Origin: Chaetoderma sp. LZ-2023a
Lineage: Eukaryota; Mollusca; Caudofoveata; Chaetodermatida; Chaetodermatidae
Assembly (NCBI GenBank): GCA_034401795.1
Contig: CM067363.1
Location: 30,618,855 to 30,682,854 of the forward strand
Direction: 5' to 3'
DNA: 64,000 bases
How positions within the stretch are numbered: position 1 is the first letter of the stretch; each line of letters starts with the position of its first letter. The notes below the pieces were generated by a model, which was not told where the DNA came from, ran no database searches, and saw nothing but the letters and a program-made list of their open reading frames with translations. A program made the position numbers and the translations under genes. Of this stretch, positions 7,560 to 19,261 are shown piece after piece.

Positions 7560-8521
7560 TTAACGTTTATGTAAAATCGATAAGGCAAGTGGATTTGATG
7601 TGTCACGTAGGTAATGATCTGTAAAACTAGACTCAGTGCCATTGTGCTACTGACATAAGGTCATCCACCGGCACTCCGTTAAACGGAGCCGTGGATGTCA
7701 CTATGCCACGGACCCTGTGAGCCTTGGCCATGTCAACTTGTTTACCAGTTCCGGCTTTGTGGCAATGCTGGATGCATTCCACAATCCACCTAGAAAGGGT
7801 ATCTTTAGAAGCTCTCCCATGGGGTTCAATGTAAGATAGCGATAAAGCACTAGGGTCCGTCCGCCATTCCTGTGTACGGTGTTTATAACATGCTAATGCA
7901 CGGACTGGACACCAAGCCTTTGAATTAGGATCAAACCTAGACAAAGCGGGTAAAACTATAGGCTGACCAGGATATTTTAAGGACTGGTTCTTAGCCTTAA
8001 AGTTAACTCTAGGTAGAAGCCTAAGGCCTTTCCCTGTCACCACAAAACGGTCTGGCTCTGCTAACAAAGCATGTATTTCACTTCTTCGTCTGGCTGGAGC
8101 TGCAGCAATCAGAAAAACTGTTTTAAGCGTCAACATTTTCATGGAAATGGAGCTTAGTGGTTCAAAGGGTTTATCTGCTAATACTTGAAGTACTAACGAT
8201 AAACTCCAAGACGGGAATCACTGGAGGATTCTTTGGTCTTAGATTACCCATGCCTTTGATTAAAGTATTTAGATTACATACTTCATCACTTCCCCTATTA
8301 GACAAGCAAGGGATAACTGACATTAAAGCTGACTTGTAGCCAGCAATAGAGTTAGGCTTGAGGCTATAGGCATCAAAAAGGTGACAGAGGAAATCAGCTA
8401 CTACCTGAATAGATGCTTCCATTGGATTAATACATCCTTTTGAGCACCATTCAGCAAATCTGTTGATTTTATAATTATATGCTCTGGAGGTTGACCCCAT
8501 TCTGGCTTTTGCCATAAACAT
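7560..8521 (-). pseudogene. Element A tyrosine recombinase, frameshifted
   Basis: The N-terminal SAM-like DNA-binding part (about 8171-8521; STSRAYNYKINRFAEWC) is followed after a frame change by the catalytic domain (7633-8142) with ARRRSEIHAL (first catalytic Arg) and AHRVRGI (H-x-x-R). The frame then ends at AQWH through a 2-base deletion relative to element B. The tail with the nucleophile (DHYLRD) is present in another frame and ends at TAA 7560-7562. All four catalytic positions are thus recognisable, but no single intact protein can be made. In life the enzyme would integrate the circular DNA copy. Confidence 0.85.
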
Positions 8522-8531
8522 GGCTGCTTGC

Positions 8532-9345
8532 TCAGAAAACCCTCCTTAACTGCTGATTCCTTGACAACATCCACGCAGTCAATTGGAACATTGACGGGTT
8601 GTTGTGCAAGGCCTTGCCCTGGAAGATTATGTTGTCCATCAGAGGCAGAGGAACAGGATTGCAGACCAGAAGGTCCAGCAGATCCGTATACCATGATCGG
8701 CTTGGCCAACTTGGGGCGATCAGAAGCACTTGGCATTCCTGCTGCCTGATTTCCTGGAGAACTTTTGGAATCAGGATTGCTGGCGGGAATGCGTATACAT
8801 ACATTCCCTCCCTGCTGATAGCTAACGCATCTATTGTGATAGCGCTCGGATCTGGAATCGGAGAGACGTACATCGTCATCTTTGCATTGTTCGTTGCGAA
8901 TAAATCTATGTTGGGCTTGCCCCAGTGGTTGAACAGGCGATCCGCCACACATTGATTTAGTTGCCATTCCGTGGGAAGAATGCTCATTCTTCGGCTCAAT
9001 GAGTCTGCTAATAGATTTAGCCTTCCCGGAATATGAACTGCTTTCAGGGAAATCCCATGATCTAGGCACCAGCAAAGCAGTTTCCATGTCATCATACAGA
9101 CTGGGCAACTTCGTTCCGCCCTGGCGGTTTATGTAAGTCACTACTGTTGTATTGTCTGATCGAACCAGAACACTCTTGCCCTTGACCTTCTCTAGGATGT
9201 GTTCCATGGCTAAGACTACTGCTCACATTTCCAGCAGATTGATATGTTCTCTTGACTGATCCAGATTCCAAAGCCCTGATACTTTGTTTTCTTCCAGGCA
9301 AGCTCCCCATCCCTCCATTGATGCATCTGTGTACATGGTTGACTG
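8532..9345 (-). pseudogene. Element A RNase H and connection to recombinase, frameshifted
   Basis: RNase H motifs are visible in several frames: YTDASMEGWGACLEE (first Asp, about 9300-9345), the segment SVLVRSDNTTVVTYINRQGG (about 9125-9185) and a helical connection ending in QLNQCVADRLFNHWGKPNIDLFAT. A TGA interrupts the stretch before AVVLAMEHILEKVKG. The domain would degrade the RNA strand during reverse transcription. It lies directly after the reverse transcriptase, as in DIRS elements. Confidence 0.8.
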
Positions 9346-9722
9346 AAGGTGGGAAGGTGACAATGTCACCACCACCAGGAGATTCTCTCACTTCCACCAT
9401 TGAAGGTAGTGAATAAGAGGTTCCAACACTGACACCTTTCTGTCCAGGAAACCTGTACTCTGGGTCCACTGTGTCATGAGAAATAACTGGATCGGCCGCC
9501 AGCGTAAGGCTGCCTGTGGGTGGAATGACTGGTTCCAAAGAAACCATCAACCCCAGCATTCTCAAGTAGACCGGTGCCAGGACATGATAACTGTTGCACA
9601 CTGACTGTATGACTGAGATGAGTGTTTCTACTCTCTCTTGAGATGGGTAAACATACCCTACCTCTAGATCGTAGAACATGCCCAGGTAAACAAACTTCTG
9701 GGATGGAGTCAGCTCTGATTTT

Positions 9723-10570
9723 TTAAAGTTGATTATCCAGCCTAGATCTGTAAGAGTTTTCAAAACTATCTCCAGATTCGCTGATAGACTTTCTGCATTG
9801 TGCTTTTAACAGCCAGTCGTCTATGTACGTGTGACTTGCTATGTGTCTCCTGCGGAGGTATGACGTCATAGCTTGGACCACTCGAGTGAAGACCCGAGGA
9901 GCCGTCGATATACCAAATGGGAGAACGCTGAATTCCCATTGGCGGCCCTGAAATGCAAATCTCAGGAATCGACGAAAGCTCTTCGCAATGGGAATGTGAA
10001 AATAGGCATCTTTTATATCTATTGATGCTGTCCACATTCCCTTCCTCAATCCTGCTAACACCGTTCTCACAGTTTCCATTTTGAAACTTGGTGTGAGGAT
10101 AAACCTATTGAGAGGTTTGAGGTCGAGAACTGGTCTCCTACCTCCAGTGCTTTTTGTCACTAGGAATACGGTTGAATAATAACCCGGACATTTTTGTGCG
10201 TGTTTTAGTATGAGGGATTGAATTACTTCCTCTGTACACAACCGTTGATCTAGATCTCTTGGATTTTGAGTCCAGATCGGAACCAGACAGGCGCGATGGC
10301 TGATTTGAAATCCAGTCGAGATGGTAACCGACTGAAAGCCATCACAAGACTGAGCGGTCCTGAGTAACCCGCTCCCACTCTTGCATGTGGAAGGTCAGAC
10401 GGCCTCCCACGGGCGCACCTAAGGATTGAGGTGGACCCGAGAAGTGCAAGAGAAGCCCTGTCTCTGGTGGCTGTCCTAGCAGCACTGGTGTGGTCTTTTT
10501 GAGAGGCAACCCATCAGGTTCGGCTCCCACGACCAGAACCCCGCGCTCCTCTACCAGCGCCACGCCCACC
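9723..10570 (-). pseudogene. Element A reverse transcriptase
   Basis: Frame 9723-10241 holds fingers and palm: RRPVLDLKPLNRF, SIDIKDAYFHIPIA (motif A, first catalytic Asp), EFSVLPFGISTAPRVFTRVV (motif B) and YIDDWLLK (motif C, the catalytic Asp pair in the DIRS form). The N-terminal leader (GGRLTFHMQEWERVTQDRSV, 10342-10400) is in another frame, and the thumb/connection (FKKSELTPSQKFVYLGM) continues in the frame 9092-9763. The polymerase core itself looks undamaged; the flanks carry frameshifts. Confidence 0.88.
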
Positions 10571-10762
10571 TCGGTATGCAGGCTGTCTGACGGGTTGCGC
10601 TGGAGGAGCCTGCGCTCCCCCTTAGCTGGCTTACGCTACCGTTGCCGTGGCCGATGCTGCGTAGGTGGTTGGCCTCTGAGAACGCCACCACCACCTCTAG
10701 CCTGCTGAGGGTGGAAGGCAGGGGGGCGCTGCTCGAACACGCTCCCTGCGGAGCACTTCAAC

Positions 10763-11981
10763 CTACTCTCGTAGCGCCCTCTGGTTGTTCACCAGGTTTA
10801 CGGTTTGTCGGAGGTGCAGGCATCCTTCACCTCCAAACAGGGAACCTGCCATCGGTGTCCGAAGAAGCCGATTGTATAGGTCCTGCGAGGGGCACAAATT
10901 GTCAACGGCAAATGTGTGCCTCGCCCGTAAACTCCTTGTTACGGATCTCGTCATGCAGTCCAGAGCCAGGTTAATACCGTCCTGGATGGCTCTCTGGACT
11001 GCAAGAGGAGAAGTTTGGCGGGCCACAGATGCTGCTACTATCCCGTGTAGCAGCTGGGAAACGTGCGAGAGACCCAGGCCGATGTCTTCGCCCAAAGCCA
11101 CACGGTCATCCGTGCAAGACTTGGGAACGACGCCATACTTCTGATATAGATCAGAACTTATACGGCAGCGCCATGCCACCTCGCGAGGGGCCTTCGCAAG
11201 GCGTCCTTTCGGCAGAATGGACGTCTCTGCCGCAGCGAACATATCAACGATATGCTCCACATACGGCAGAGATGGCATGGTGCTCGACACCGGTTTCCCT
11301 CCCAACCACGGGCGCGGGTCCCGCTGGGAAGCCGGTGGATCCACCTGGAGTTCTGGCTTGATGTTCACCAGCCATGGGCAAGCATCCAACCAGTCTTCCT
11401 CGGTGGCCACCTGTGAATGTTCGACGAGCCTAGGGCCTTCGTCATCCTCAACCACATTCACTGCTGGGGTAATGGCCGGAGCTGAAGATACTGCTGGATA
11501 GCCAGGGAAGCCATACAGACCCGCAAGGGACGGCATGGCTTGCGCCGTAGCTATTCCAGGAGCCGGATCTACGGCGTCATGGGGGCTAAAAACATGACAT
11601 CACAGTCCGGCCCTTCCTCACGGTAACTCTCGGCATACGGTATAGACGGTCATCGGCTCCTAGCTGGCCTAGCCGTGAAACGCACTCCCGAAGAAGTAGT
11701 TCCATGGAAAAGGTCACCCATGGGAATCCATTTCCATGGGCATCGACTCATCGGTAGGCCATAAGTGTCCTCTTCTTCCTGCCCAGAAAGATTAGACGCC
11801 AAGCTTGAAAAGGGATCAAGCTCGGCCTGGGCAGGAGGGATATCGCGTGAGACGCTGATACCCTTAGGCTGCCCTAGAGCACTCGATAAGCGAGCGCCCG
11901 AGGCCATGGCTTTCGCTCCCGGGTCAACGGGCGAGGCAAGCCTCAGCGCCGGACCAACGGAAGCTGTCCCTGGGTCTATGA
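10763..11981 (-). pseudogene. Element A gag-like gene, 3' part, severed by element B
   Basis: Frame 10763-11536 encodes a DIRS ORF1-type protein (DRVALGEDIGLGLSHVSQLL; FAVDNLCPSQDLYNRLLRTP; NLVNNQRALRE). Frame 11650-11981 holds the preceding part with LASNLSGQEEEDTYG. Both match element B's gag. The frame is cut at about 11983, where element B begins; the missing N-terminal part is at 17839-18226. Such proteins are thought to package element RNA. Confidence 0.75.
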
Positions 11982-11983
11982 CG

Positions 11984-12200
11984 AAATAAACGAAATCACG
12001 GATTTCTTTTTTCACGAGAGTTGATACTTACCTCCCTAATACTCTTTGATATTGCTAAATATCGGCTTTCACTTAATAAAACACTCAGATTTAAAAAGAA
12101 AGGTGCCCCTTATGGGCAGGTAGTCAGTCAGTCAGTCAGGCGGATGCCAGCCCCACCACCGCGCATGCGCCGACTAGTACTTCCTCTGACTAATTTATTG
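11984..12200 (+). repeat. Element B inverted terminal repeat, 3' end
   Basis: Begins CGAAATAAACGAAATCACGG, like element A's 3' edge, then TACTTACCTCCCTAATACTC. It includes a (CAGT)n tract at about 12121-12137. Inverted match at 17640-17838. Confidence 0.85.
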
Positions 12201-12814
12201 TCTGACACACATGCAACATAATAAGAGCCTGAAGACCGAGCCTCAGTGGGGCGGAGAGGCCGGACTCTTTGATATTGCCAGAATTCGTCAGTGAATTCGG
12301 CGGGAGGGAGGCGAGGTCAAAAGACCAGCTCTTCCCTATGCGCTTTTCTGCGATTAAGGCACTTAAACTTCTGAAATTGTGTGGAAACACAATCAGGAAT
12401 AGATAGGAAAACATCGGCTAACACAAACCGATGGCTGAGAGATGACCAAAAGTCATAAGCGCTCCCCCACCCCCCTCCTCTTGGGAGGAAGACTGAATGA
12501 CCTCAATGTCCCATACGCTCTCTACGTACAAGTGCCATGTACTATAGAACATTAAACGAAAAGGCTACATTTTCGTATACTCTCAATAATGAACCACATA
12601 AAACACGTACCATCTCCATATTAATAACGAAGGGTCACGTGACATTACAAAAAACCATCGACAACACACACAAGACTGACCTTGTGGAAGATTGGCGCTG
12701 TCATCATCTCCCCATTGGTGAAGACTGATGCAGCCCATGAAGTAGACGTTTCCATTGATTAAATGTGAAATATATAAAAAATGAGGATACCTCATCAAAA
12801 TATGTACACCTAGA

Positions 12815-13604
12815 TTAGCTTTTCAAAATCGATAAGGCGAGAGGATTCGAGGTGTCACAGAGATAATGGTCGGTAAAACTTGACTCACAGTGCCACTGAG
12901 CTACTGACATAATGCCATCCACAGGTACCCCATTAAATAGGGCAGTGGAAGCCACTACACCCCGGACACTGTGAGCCTTGGCCATGTCAACTTGTTTACC
13001 TGTGGCGGATTTATGGCAAAATTGAATACACTCTACAATCCACCTGGAAATGGTGTCCTTTGACGCCCTGCCATGGGGCTCAATATATGACAACCATAAC
13101 GCTGTTGGGTCCGTCCGCCAATCTTGAGTACGTTGTTTGAACCGGATTAATGCTCGGACTGGACACCATAGTTTTGAATTAGGATCAAACCTAGTCAAAG
13201 CTGGTAAAATTATCGGTTGACCCGGATATTTCAGACTGGTTTTTCGCCATGAAATTTATCCTGGGTAGAAGCCCAAGGCCTTCCCCTGTAACCACAAAAC
13301 GGTCTGCCTCGGCTGACAAGGCATGAATCTCACTCCTACGCCTAGCCGAGGCCGCAGCAATTAAAAATACAGTTTTAAGCGTCAACTTTTTCATAGAAAT
13401 GGAGCTTAGTGGTTCAAACGGCCTATCAGCTAGCACCTGAAGCACTAGTGATAAACTCCAAGACGGAATCACTGGGGGATTCCTTGGTCTTAGATTGCCC
13501 ATGCCTTTGATTAAAGTATTTACTTCATCACTTCCCCTATTAGCCAAGCAAGGGATAACTGTCATTAAAGCTGACTTATAGCCAGCAATAGAGTTAGGCA
13601 TCAT
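12815..13604 (-). pseudogene. Element B tyrosine recombinase, one frameshift between catalytic halves
   Basis: Frame 13191-13604 carries ARRRSEIHALSAEADRFVVT. Frame 12815-13198 carries AKAHSVRGVV (H-x-x-R), the MSVAQWH motif and SFTDHYLCD with the nucleophilic Tyr, ending at a natural stop. All catalytic residues survive; a small deletion near KNQSEIS shifts the frame between the halves. Better preserved than in element A. Confidence 0.82.
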
Positions 13605-14572
13605 ACAGATGACAGAGGAAATCAGCTACTACCTGAATAGATGAATCCATTGGATTAATACATCTTTTTGAGCACCATTCTGCAAATCTGTTGATTTTAT
13701 AATTATATGCTCTGGAGGTTGACCCCCTCCTGGCTTTAGCCATGAACATGGCTGCTTGCTCAGAAAAGCCCTCCTTAATTCTAGATTCCTTGACAACATC
13801 CACGCAGTCAATTGGAACATTGATGGATTGTTGTGAAGGTTCTTGCCCTGGAAGATAATATTGTCCATCAGAGGCAGAGGAACCGGATTGCAGACCAGAA
13901 GGTCCAGCAGATCTGTATACCATGATCGGCTTGGCCAATTTGGGGCGATCAGAAGGACTTGGCACTCCTCAAGTCTGATTTTCTGAAGAATTTTTGGAAT
14001 CAGGATTGCTGGAGGGAATGCGTATGCATACATTCCCTCCCTGCTGATAGCTAACGCATCTATTGCGATAGCACTCGGATCTGGAATCGGAGAGACAGTA
14101 CATCGTCATCTTTGCATTGTTCGTTGCGAACAAATCGATGTTGGGTTTCCCCCAATGGTCGAACAGACGATCCGCCACACATTGATTTAGTTGCCATTCC
14201 GTAGGTAAAACACTCATCCTTCGGCTCAATGAGTCTGCTAACAGATTTAACCTTCCCGGAATATGAACTGCCTTCAAGGTAATCCTGTGATCCAGGCACC
14301 AACAAAGCAGTTTCCAAAATCATCATACAGAGACTGGGCGACTTCGTTCCGCCCTGGCGGTTTATGTAAGTCACTACTGTTGAGTTGTCTGATCGAATTA
14401 GAACACTCTTGCCCCGAACTTTCTGTAAGAAATGTTCCAGGCCCAGGACTACTGCTCGTAATTCCAGTAGATAGATATGTTCCTTTGACTGTTCCAGATT
14501 CCAAAGCCCTGATCTCGTGGATTCTTCCAGGCAAGCTCCCCACCCCTCCATCGATGCATCTGTATACATCGT
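13594..14572 (-). pseudogene. Element B RNase H and linker, frameshifted
   Basis: MYTDASMEGWGACLEESTRS (14510-14569) and SVLIRSDNSTVVTYINRQGG mark the RNase H. The linker SRRMSVLPTEWQLNQCVADR and the recombinase N-terminus (GSTSRAYNYKINRFAEWCS, about 13660-13740) follow in other frames. Confidence 0.78.
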
Positions 14573-14889
14573 GATGTCGTGACAGTTGTGATGGTGGGTC
14601 TGTTATCCAGTTGGGACCATCGCAAGACTAAACGGTCCCGAGTCAACCGTTCCCACTCTTGCATGTGGTTGGCCAATCGGCCTCCCACTGGTCCACCTAG
14701 GGAGAGAGGTGGACATAAGAAGCGGAAGAGTGGCACTGTCTCCTGGTGCAGATGCACTGTGGTAATCACCCTGTCAGGTACGATTACCATGACCAGATCC
14801 TCCCACACCACGGCCCGCATCGCGCGCACTACGGTGCGCGGGCGGCTGCCTGCGCCGGAGGAGCCTGCACCCCCCTCGCTGCTGGCCAA
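14573..14889 (-). pseudogene. Element B reverse transcriptase leader, fused to RNase H by deletion of the polymerase core
   Basis: The leader PVGGRLANHMQEWERLTRDR (near 14640-14700) matches element A at about 10350-10410. About 65 bases later the sequence is already at the RNase H start (TDASMEGWG). In element A these points are about 1 kb apart and enclose motifs A, B and C. B therefore lacks the polymerase core entirely. Confidence 0.8.
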
Positions 14890-16744
14890 AGCGCACGCGG
14901 CTGTTGCCGATGCTGCGCTGGTGGCTGGCCTGTGACCTGGCCACCGCCACCTCGAGCCTGCAGGGGATGATACGCAGGGGGAGCTGCACGAACGCGCTCT
15001 CTACGGAGCACTTCAAATTGCTCACGTAATGCCCTCTGGTTATTGACCAGGGTAACCCTCCCCTGGAGATGCTTACATCCCTCACCTCCAAAAAGACCAG
15101 GACCTGTCATAGGCATACGCAGCAGCCTATTATACAAATCCTTGGACGGGCACAAGTTGTCAAGAGAAAAGGTGCGCCTCGCCTGGACACTCCTGGTTAC
15201 AGACCGGGTTAAACAGTCCAAAGCCAAGTTAATTCCATCTTGGACGGCTCTCTGGACAGTCACCGGACTAGGCTGACGTAATGCGGATGCCGTTACTACC
15301 CCTTGTAACAACTGAGACATGCGAAAGTGCTGAAATAGACGCCCTCGAACTCTCTTCTGCATCACGTAACGCGGTGTTAGCCGAACGCAAAACGTTCGAA
15401 CACAGTGCTCCCGTGTCAGACCGGGAACCTGGCCGCGTATCTTCACCCAGCGCAGCACGGTCATCCGTGCTTGGCTTCGGTACTACCCCGTATAGCATTT
15501 GCCTTAATGGACATCTCCGCCGCAGTGAACTTATCAACAATGTGATCAGCTAATGGCAAAGATGGCATAGCGGTAACTAACAGTCGGCTTTCCTGCCAGC
15601 CACGGGCGCTGGTCCCGTTGACTGGCCGACTGATCCACGGCAAGATCTGGCCTGACGTTGATTAGCCACTGACAAGCGTCAGACCAGTCTTCCTCCGTGG
15701 CCACCTGTGACTGCTCTACAAGACGAGGGCCTTCGTCATCCGCCTGAGCAATCACAGGTGTGTATGTGGCTGGTGGAACTGATACGCCTGGCAAGCCAGA
15801 GAAAGCATGCAGGCCTGAAAGAACAGGCATGCCAAACTGACTGGCTTGACCAGGAGCATGCGCCGTGGTATTGCGTGGGGAAATTTTTTTGCCACACCAC
15901 AGCCCTGGCCAGCACCTGCTACACCATCGGCAAGCCGAGGTATGCTGTAAAACTGGCCATCAGATCCAGCCCGGGCTACCTTCTGCGCCGTGAACGCTAC
16001 TCCTGCATGAGTAGTACCATGGACAAAGTCGCCCATGTTCCCCGCGAGGGGTGCACATACGTCAATGTCCATGGCCACGGCGCCAGAAGGAAAACCCAGC
16101 AGATAATCCTCTTCTTCCTGGCCAGAAAGATTAGACTCCAGGTTAGCAAAGAATGCTAACCCGGACTGGCCAGGAGATGTATCATAGGAGGAACTGGTAC
16201 CTGCAGGGTGCAGATAATCCTGACCTGATAAGCAGGCAGGTTCCAGCGACACCTGACCACGAACAACCGGCGCGGCAATCCTGCTGCCAGTGTTCTTACC
16301 GTGGATTTCACCCTCTATTAGGGCCAACTCTGAATCATGGTCGAAAACTGATAGGTCCCTAAATAGTACCGATTCAGAGGCGGGGATTATCTGCTCCGGA
16401 GCAGATGAAGAGGACAACGAAAGATTTGGACCAGGAAGCATGCGGACCAAATCTTTAATTGTCCTCTTCATCTCTCCCATCATCTCAATACGGAAGGCCT
16501 CCATATCCATAGCGGACGAGGCCTTCCTCTTACCCTTCTTACCAGAAGCCTCTTTCTTAAGTTTCCTCTCCTCCTCTGGAGCCTTCTCCCTGGTCTGCAA
16601 TGATAGAAATTCAGACATTAGCTCACCCCCCCCCCCACACTTTTTACAGATCTCACATTTAAGCAATGGCCCACATGGGCTGCACTGACAGCATCAATGG
16701 GGGAAGAACTTATCCATCCTACCACATGAAGGACAACCAGGCCT
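14829..16744 (-). pseudogene. Element B gag-like gene, several frame changes
   Basis: The order from the 5' side is a Cys/His cluster (16646-16699) preceded by an acceptor-like TTTCAG|AGG; a Lys/Glu-rich helical stretch (EEERKLKKEASGKKGKRKAS); DMEAFRIEMMGEMKRTIKDL; LESNLSGQEEEDYLLGFPSG; then the central part (FSLDNLCPSKDLYNRLLRMP) near 15150. In-frame TGA at 16694-16696 falls inside the Cys cluster. Frames change at about 15460-15830 and 14830-15270. Confidence 0.7.
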
Positions 16745-17639
16745 CTGAAACACACCAAAGGACGAAGACAATGAGTATTACAGATATTGAATTAAAACTT
16801 AAGGGGCCATAAATACCCAAGCTAATAATAATAATAAATCAGCGTTGGACAAAACTTTTAACTGACAGTAAGGCGCAAGGCTGATTATGACGTCATAACT
16901 TCAAGAATAAGAAGTTAAATCGATCCGAAACAAAACCTCCAGGTGTAAGGACGAATTGTAATCATATCCAGAACATCCTAACTAGACAGGATAGTTTATA
17001 CAGACTATACAAACATCAGATAAACAGTGATAAATGGCAGTAAGATTTTATAAATATTTTCAAATATAATTGAAAAGCCTCATATCATAACTAGAGTACC
17101 TGAGTCTTTAGCATAGACAAACCATCTGATCTGATGAACCGGACGCTCCACCAACATTATGACCTCTTAACTCTCTCCACCTTAGGGGGAAGGAAGTGGA
17201 CCAAGAGGGCAAAGTGAGAAGACCTTCATCCGAGGCCTCCAACTCACTGGGCATAATTTTTGGTTAGAAAACCTAACAATGTTAGTAGGAAATGGATCCT
17301 TGGTGGAGAGAAAAACCAACTCTGATAATGTGATGTCCTAAACAACCGAAGGTAGATACCTGTGGACATAAACACAAAGAGAGATTAGCATTTCATAGCG
17401 CCATTTTGAAATAAACTAATTATTTTAGGCGCTTATCATGATAAACGTGAGTCCCGGAAACACATTACAATGGGATAAACTCACTAAAGTATACTAGAAG
17501 TCACCTGATGGCTAGGTCCTGGGCGCTCCTCCGGCGAATTAATCCGATCTGCCATCACTCCAGGTTGATAAAACACTTCTAATATATTAATTAAATGACT
17601 AAACAGCTCAGAAAAGCCTTAAGCATGAAACATGTGTGA
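16745..17639. other. Element B 5' non-coding region
   Basis: AT-rich, with no sustained ORF on either strand. Lies between the 5' repeat and the acceptor-like site before gag. Confidence 0.6.
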
Positions 17640-17838
17640 CCCCTCTGCCAATAAATTAGCAAAGAGGAAGTACTAGTAGGCGCATGCACGGTGGTGGGGC
17701 TGGCATCCGCCTGACTGACTTCTGACTACCTGCCCATAAGGGGCACCTTTCTTTTTAAATCTGAGTGTTTTATTAAGGGAAAGCCGATATTTAGCAATAT
17801 CAAAGAGTATTAGGGAGGTAAGTATACTCTTGAAGTGA
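17640..17838 (-). repeat. Element B inverted terminal repeat, 5' end
   Basis: Complement of 11984-12200, including GGTGGGGCTGGCATCCGCCT. It ends GTAAGTATACTCTTGAAGTG, like element A's 5' edge. Confidence 0.85.
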
Positions 17839-18226
17839 AAACTGGTTTGCTAAGAGAACCAGACCCAGAGACGGGAACACTCTGTCCCGGAGAAAATGAA
17901 GAAGACAATGACGAACCTGACCCGGGAAGCAACTCCGGGACAAGATCCGCGATCATCTTCTTCATTTCTCCCAACATTTCAAGACGGAATGCCTCCATGT
18001 CTGCCTTCCTCTTCTTACCACACTCTTTTTCCAGACGCCTCTTCTCGTCTGCCGCCCGGTCCTTTACCTGCTGATTTAAAAAATTAGTTAACACCTCCAC
18101 CGGCCACGACTCACACACATGGCAATTTAGAAGAGGCAAGCACGTACTGCACCTAGTGCAGTCATGAGGGAAAAAGCGGGCCTTCACAAAATGGTGGCAG
18201 GAAGGGCATTTGTTCTCAATTACCCT
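17839..18226 (-). pseudogene. Element A gag-like gene, 5' part, severed by element B
   Basis: The sequence opens after an acceptor-like TCTTTTCAG|AGGGTA at 18226. It encodes a Cys/His cluster (18113-18166), a Lys/Glu/Arg-rich helix (RAADEKRRLEKECGKKRK), ADMEAFRLEMLGEMKKMIAD, and a Ser-rich region cut at about 17838 by element B. It aligns with element B's gag start. The other half is at 10763-11981. Confidence 0.78.
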
Positions 18227-19034
18227 CTGAAAAGACACAAACGGAAACAATTAGTTTTTAGTTATGACGAACCCAACAACCAATTGCAGAAGGCTAATAA
18301 GATTCCTAAGGAAAACTTTTGACCATCAAATGAAAAATAAGCCAGGCCCATAGAAAAAACTATAGGCCTGACAAAAAGTAAACAAATCCTAAAACCTTGT
18401 TATACTTCTTTAAGAAAACAAGGGAAACATAAGAATTTGAACTTGAATACTTGAGAGGCGAACTTTTTTAGACTTCACAGCTCAAAACACAGATTCATTA
18501 GTACTTGAACTTTATAAACACAATGAACCTATGCAAACCATCAAGAGAGATAAATAACTCAACACTCAAGTAAAAAAACTTCTAAAATATCTAGAAATAA
18601 AATGACTGAAATTTTTCTCTCTCCTAAATAACCTCATAATATGACTTCTGAGGACGAGTGAAGTCTGATAAACAACACAGGAATACCTGATCCTGAGTCC
18701 AAAACCCTGTGGTGGGGGAGAATGCTGAACAATTACTTTTTATGGTAATAATTCCCTCATCAAACTCATAATAAATTAGAAGGACCCAGAAACCATGTAT
18801 AAATATTGTTTAAAATAATATCCACGAGATAGCGTGAATCCCGAAAATACCATCCGAGTCAACACGCAAATTTTTTATCAATAAATTTACTAAAGTACAC
18901 CTGATGGCTTGGACCGGGAGCATCCCCCGCCGACTTGGCAGCGTCAGACATACTAATAATAAGTCAAAGCAAGTTGCAAAACAACATAAAGCTTAAAAAA
19001 TAATGAAAGCAAAAGCAAGGCTAGAAAGCATGCT
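18227..19034. other. Element A 5' non-coding region
   Basis: AT-rich, no convincing ORF. The equivalent of 16745-17639 in element B. Confidence 0.6.
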
Positions 19035-19234
19035 GCAATGGCAGGTCAATATTTAAAGAAGAGAATGAGTCAGCCCGCGCATGTGCGAGTTTGGGCTGCA
19101 CATCCGCTGGACTGTCAGTTGTGTAACCTGCCCAGTGGGGGGTGGTTTCTTTTTAATTCTGAGTATAATTGAAGCTAGGTCGATATTTAGGAAACATCAT
19201 AAAGTATCATGGTGGTAAGTATACTCTTGATGTG
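19035..19234 (-). repeat. Element A inverted terminal repeat, 5' end
   Basis: Matches the complement of 6650-6860 through CGCGCATGTGCGAGTTTGGG and TTAATTCTGAGTATAATTGA. The edge is TAAGTATACTCTTGATGTG. Confidence 0.85.
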
Positions 19235-19261
19235 TAAACATCCTACAACTGCAACCCATCC

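Larger units (their letters stand above)
11984..17838 (-). mobile_element. DIRS-type element B, nested inside the gag gene of element A
   Basis: Same orientation and family as A. Inverted repeats lie at 11984-12200 and 17640-17838 (GATATTGCTAAATATCGGCT and its complement; both carry the GGCACC...CCTGCCCAT stretch). It contains gag-like, RNase H and recombinase sequence but no reverse transcriptase core and no circle junction. The flanks on either side are the two halves of A's gag gene, so B inserted after A. B is non-autonomous as it stands. Confidence 0.88.
6650..19234 (-). mobile_element. DIRS-type tyrosine-recombinase retrotransposon, element A (hosts nested element B)
   Basis: The element lies on the minus strand. 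Split inverted repeats of about 200 bp at 6650-6860 and 19035-19234 bound it. Between them are a gag-like gene (split by element B), a reverse transcriptase/RNase H region, a tyrosine recombinase and an internal circle-junction region next to the 3' repeat. This order is diagnostic of DIRS elements, which replicate through a circular intermediate and integrate by recombinase rather than DDE integrase. Reading frames are broken in several places. The element fills much of the intron between exons 10 and 11 of the polycystin-1-like gene. Confidence 0.9.

Noticed and set aside
10490-11501. Plus-strand ORFs across elements A and B
   Set aside because: Complementary frames of recognisable gag and RT sequence on the minus strand.
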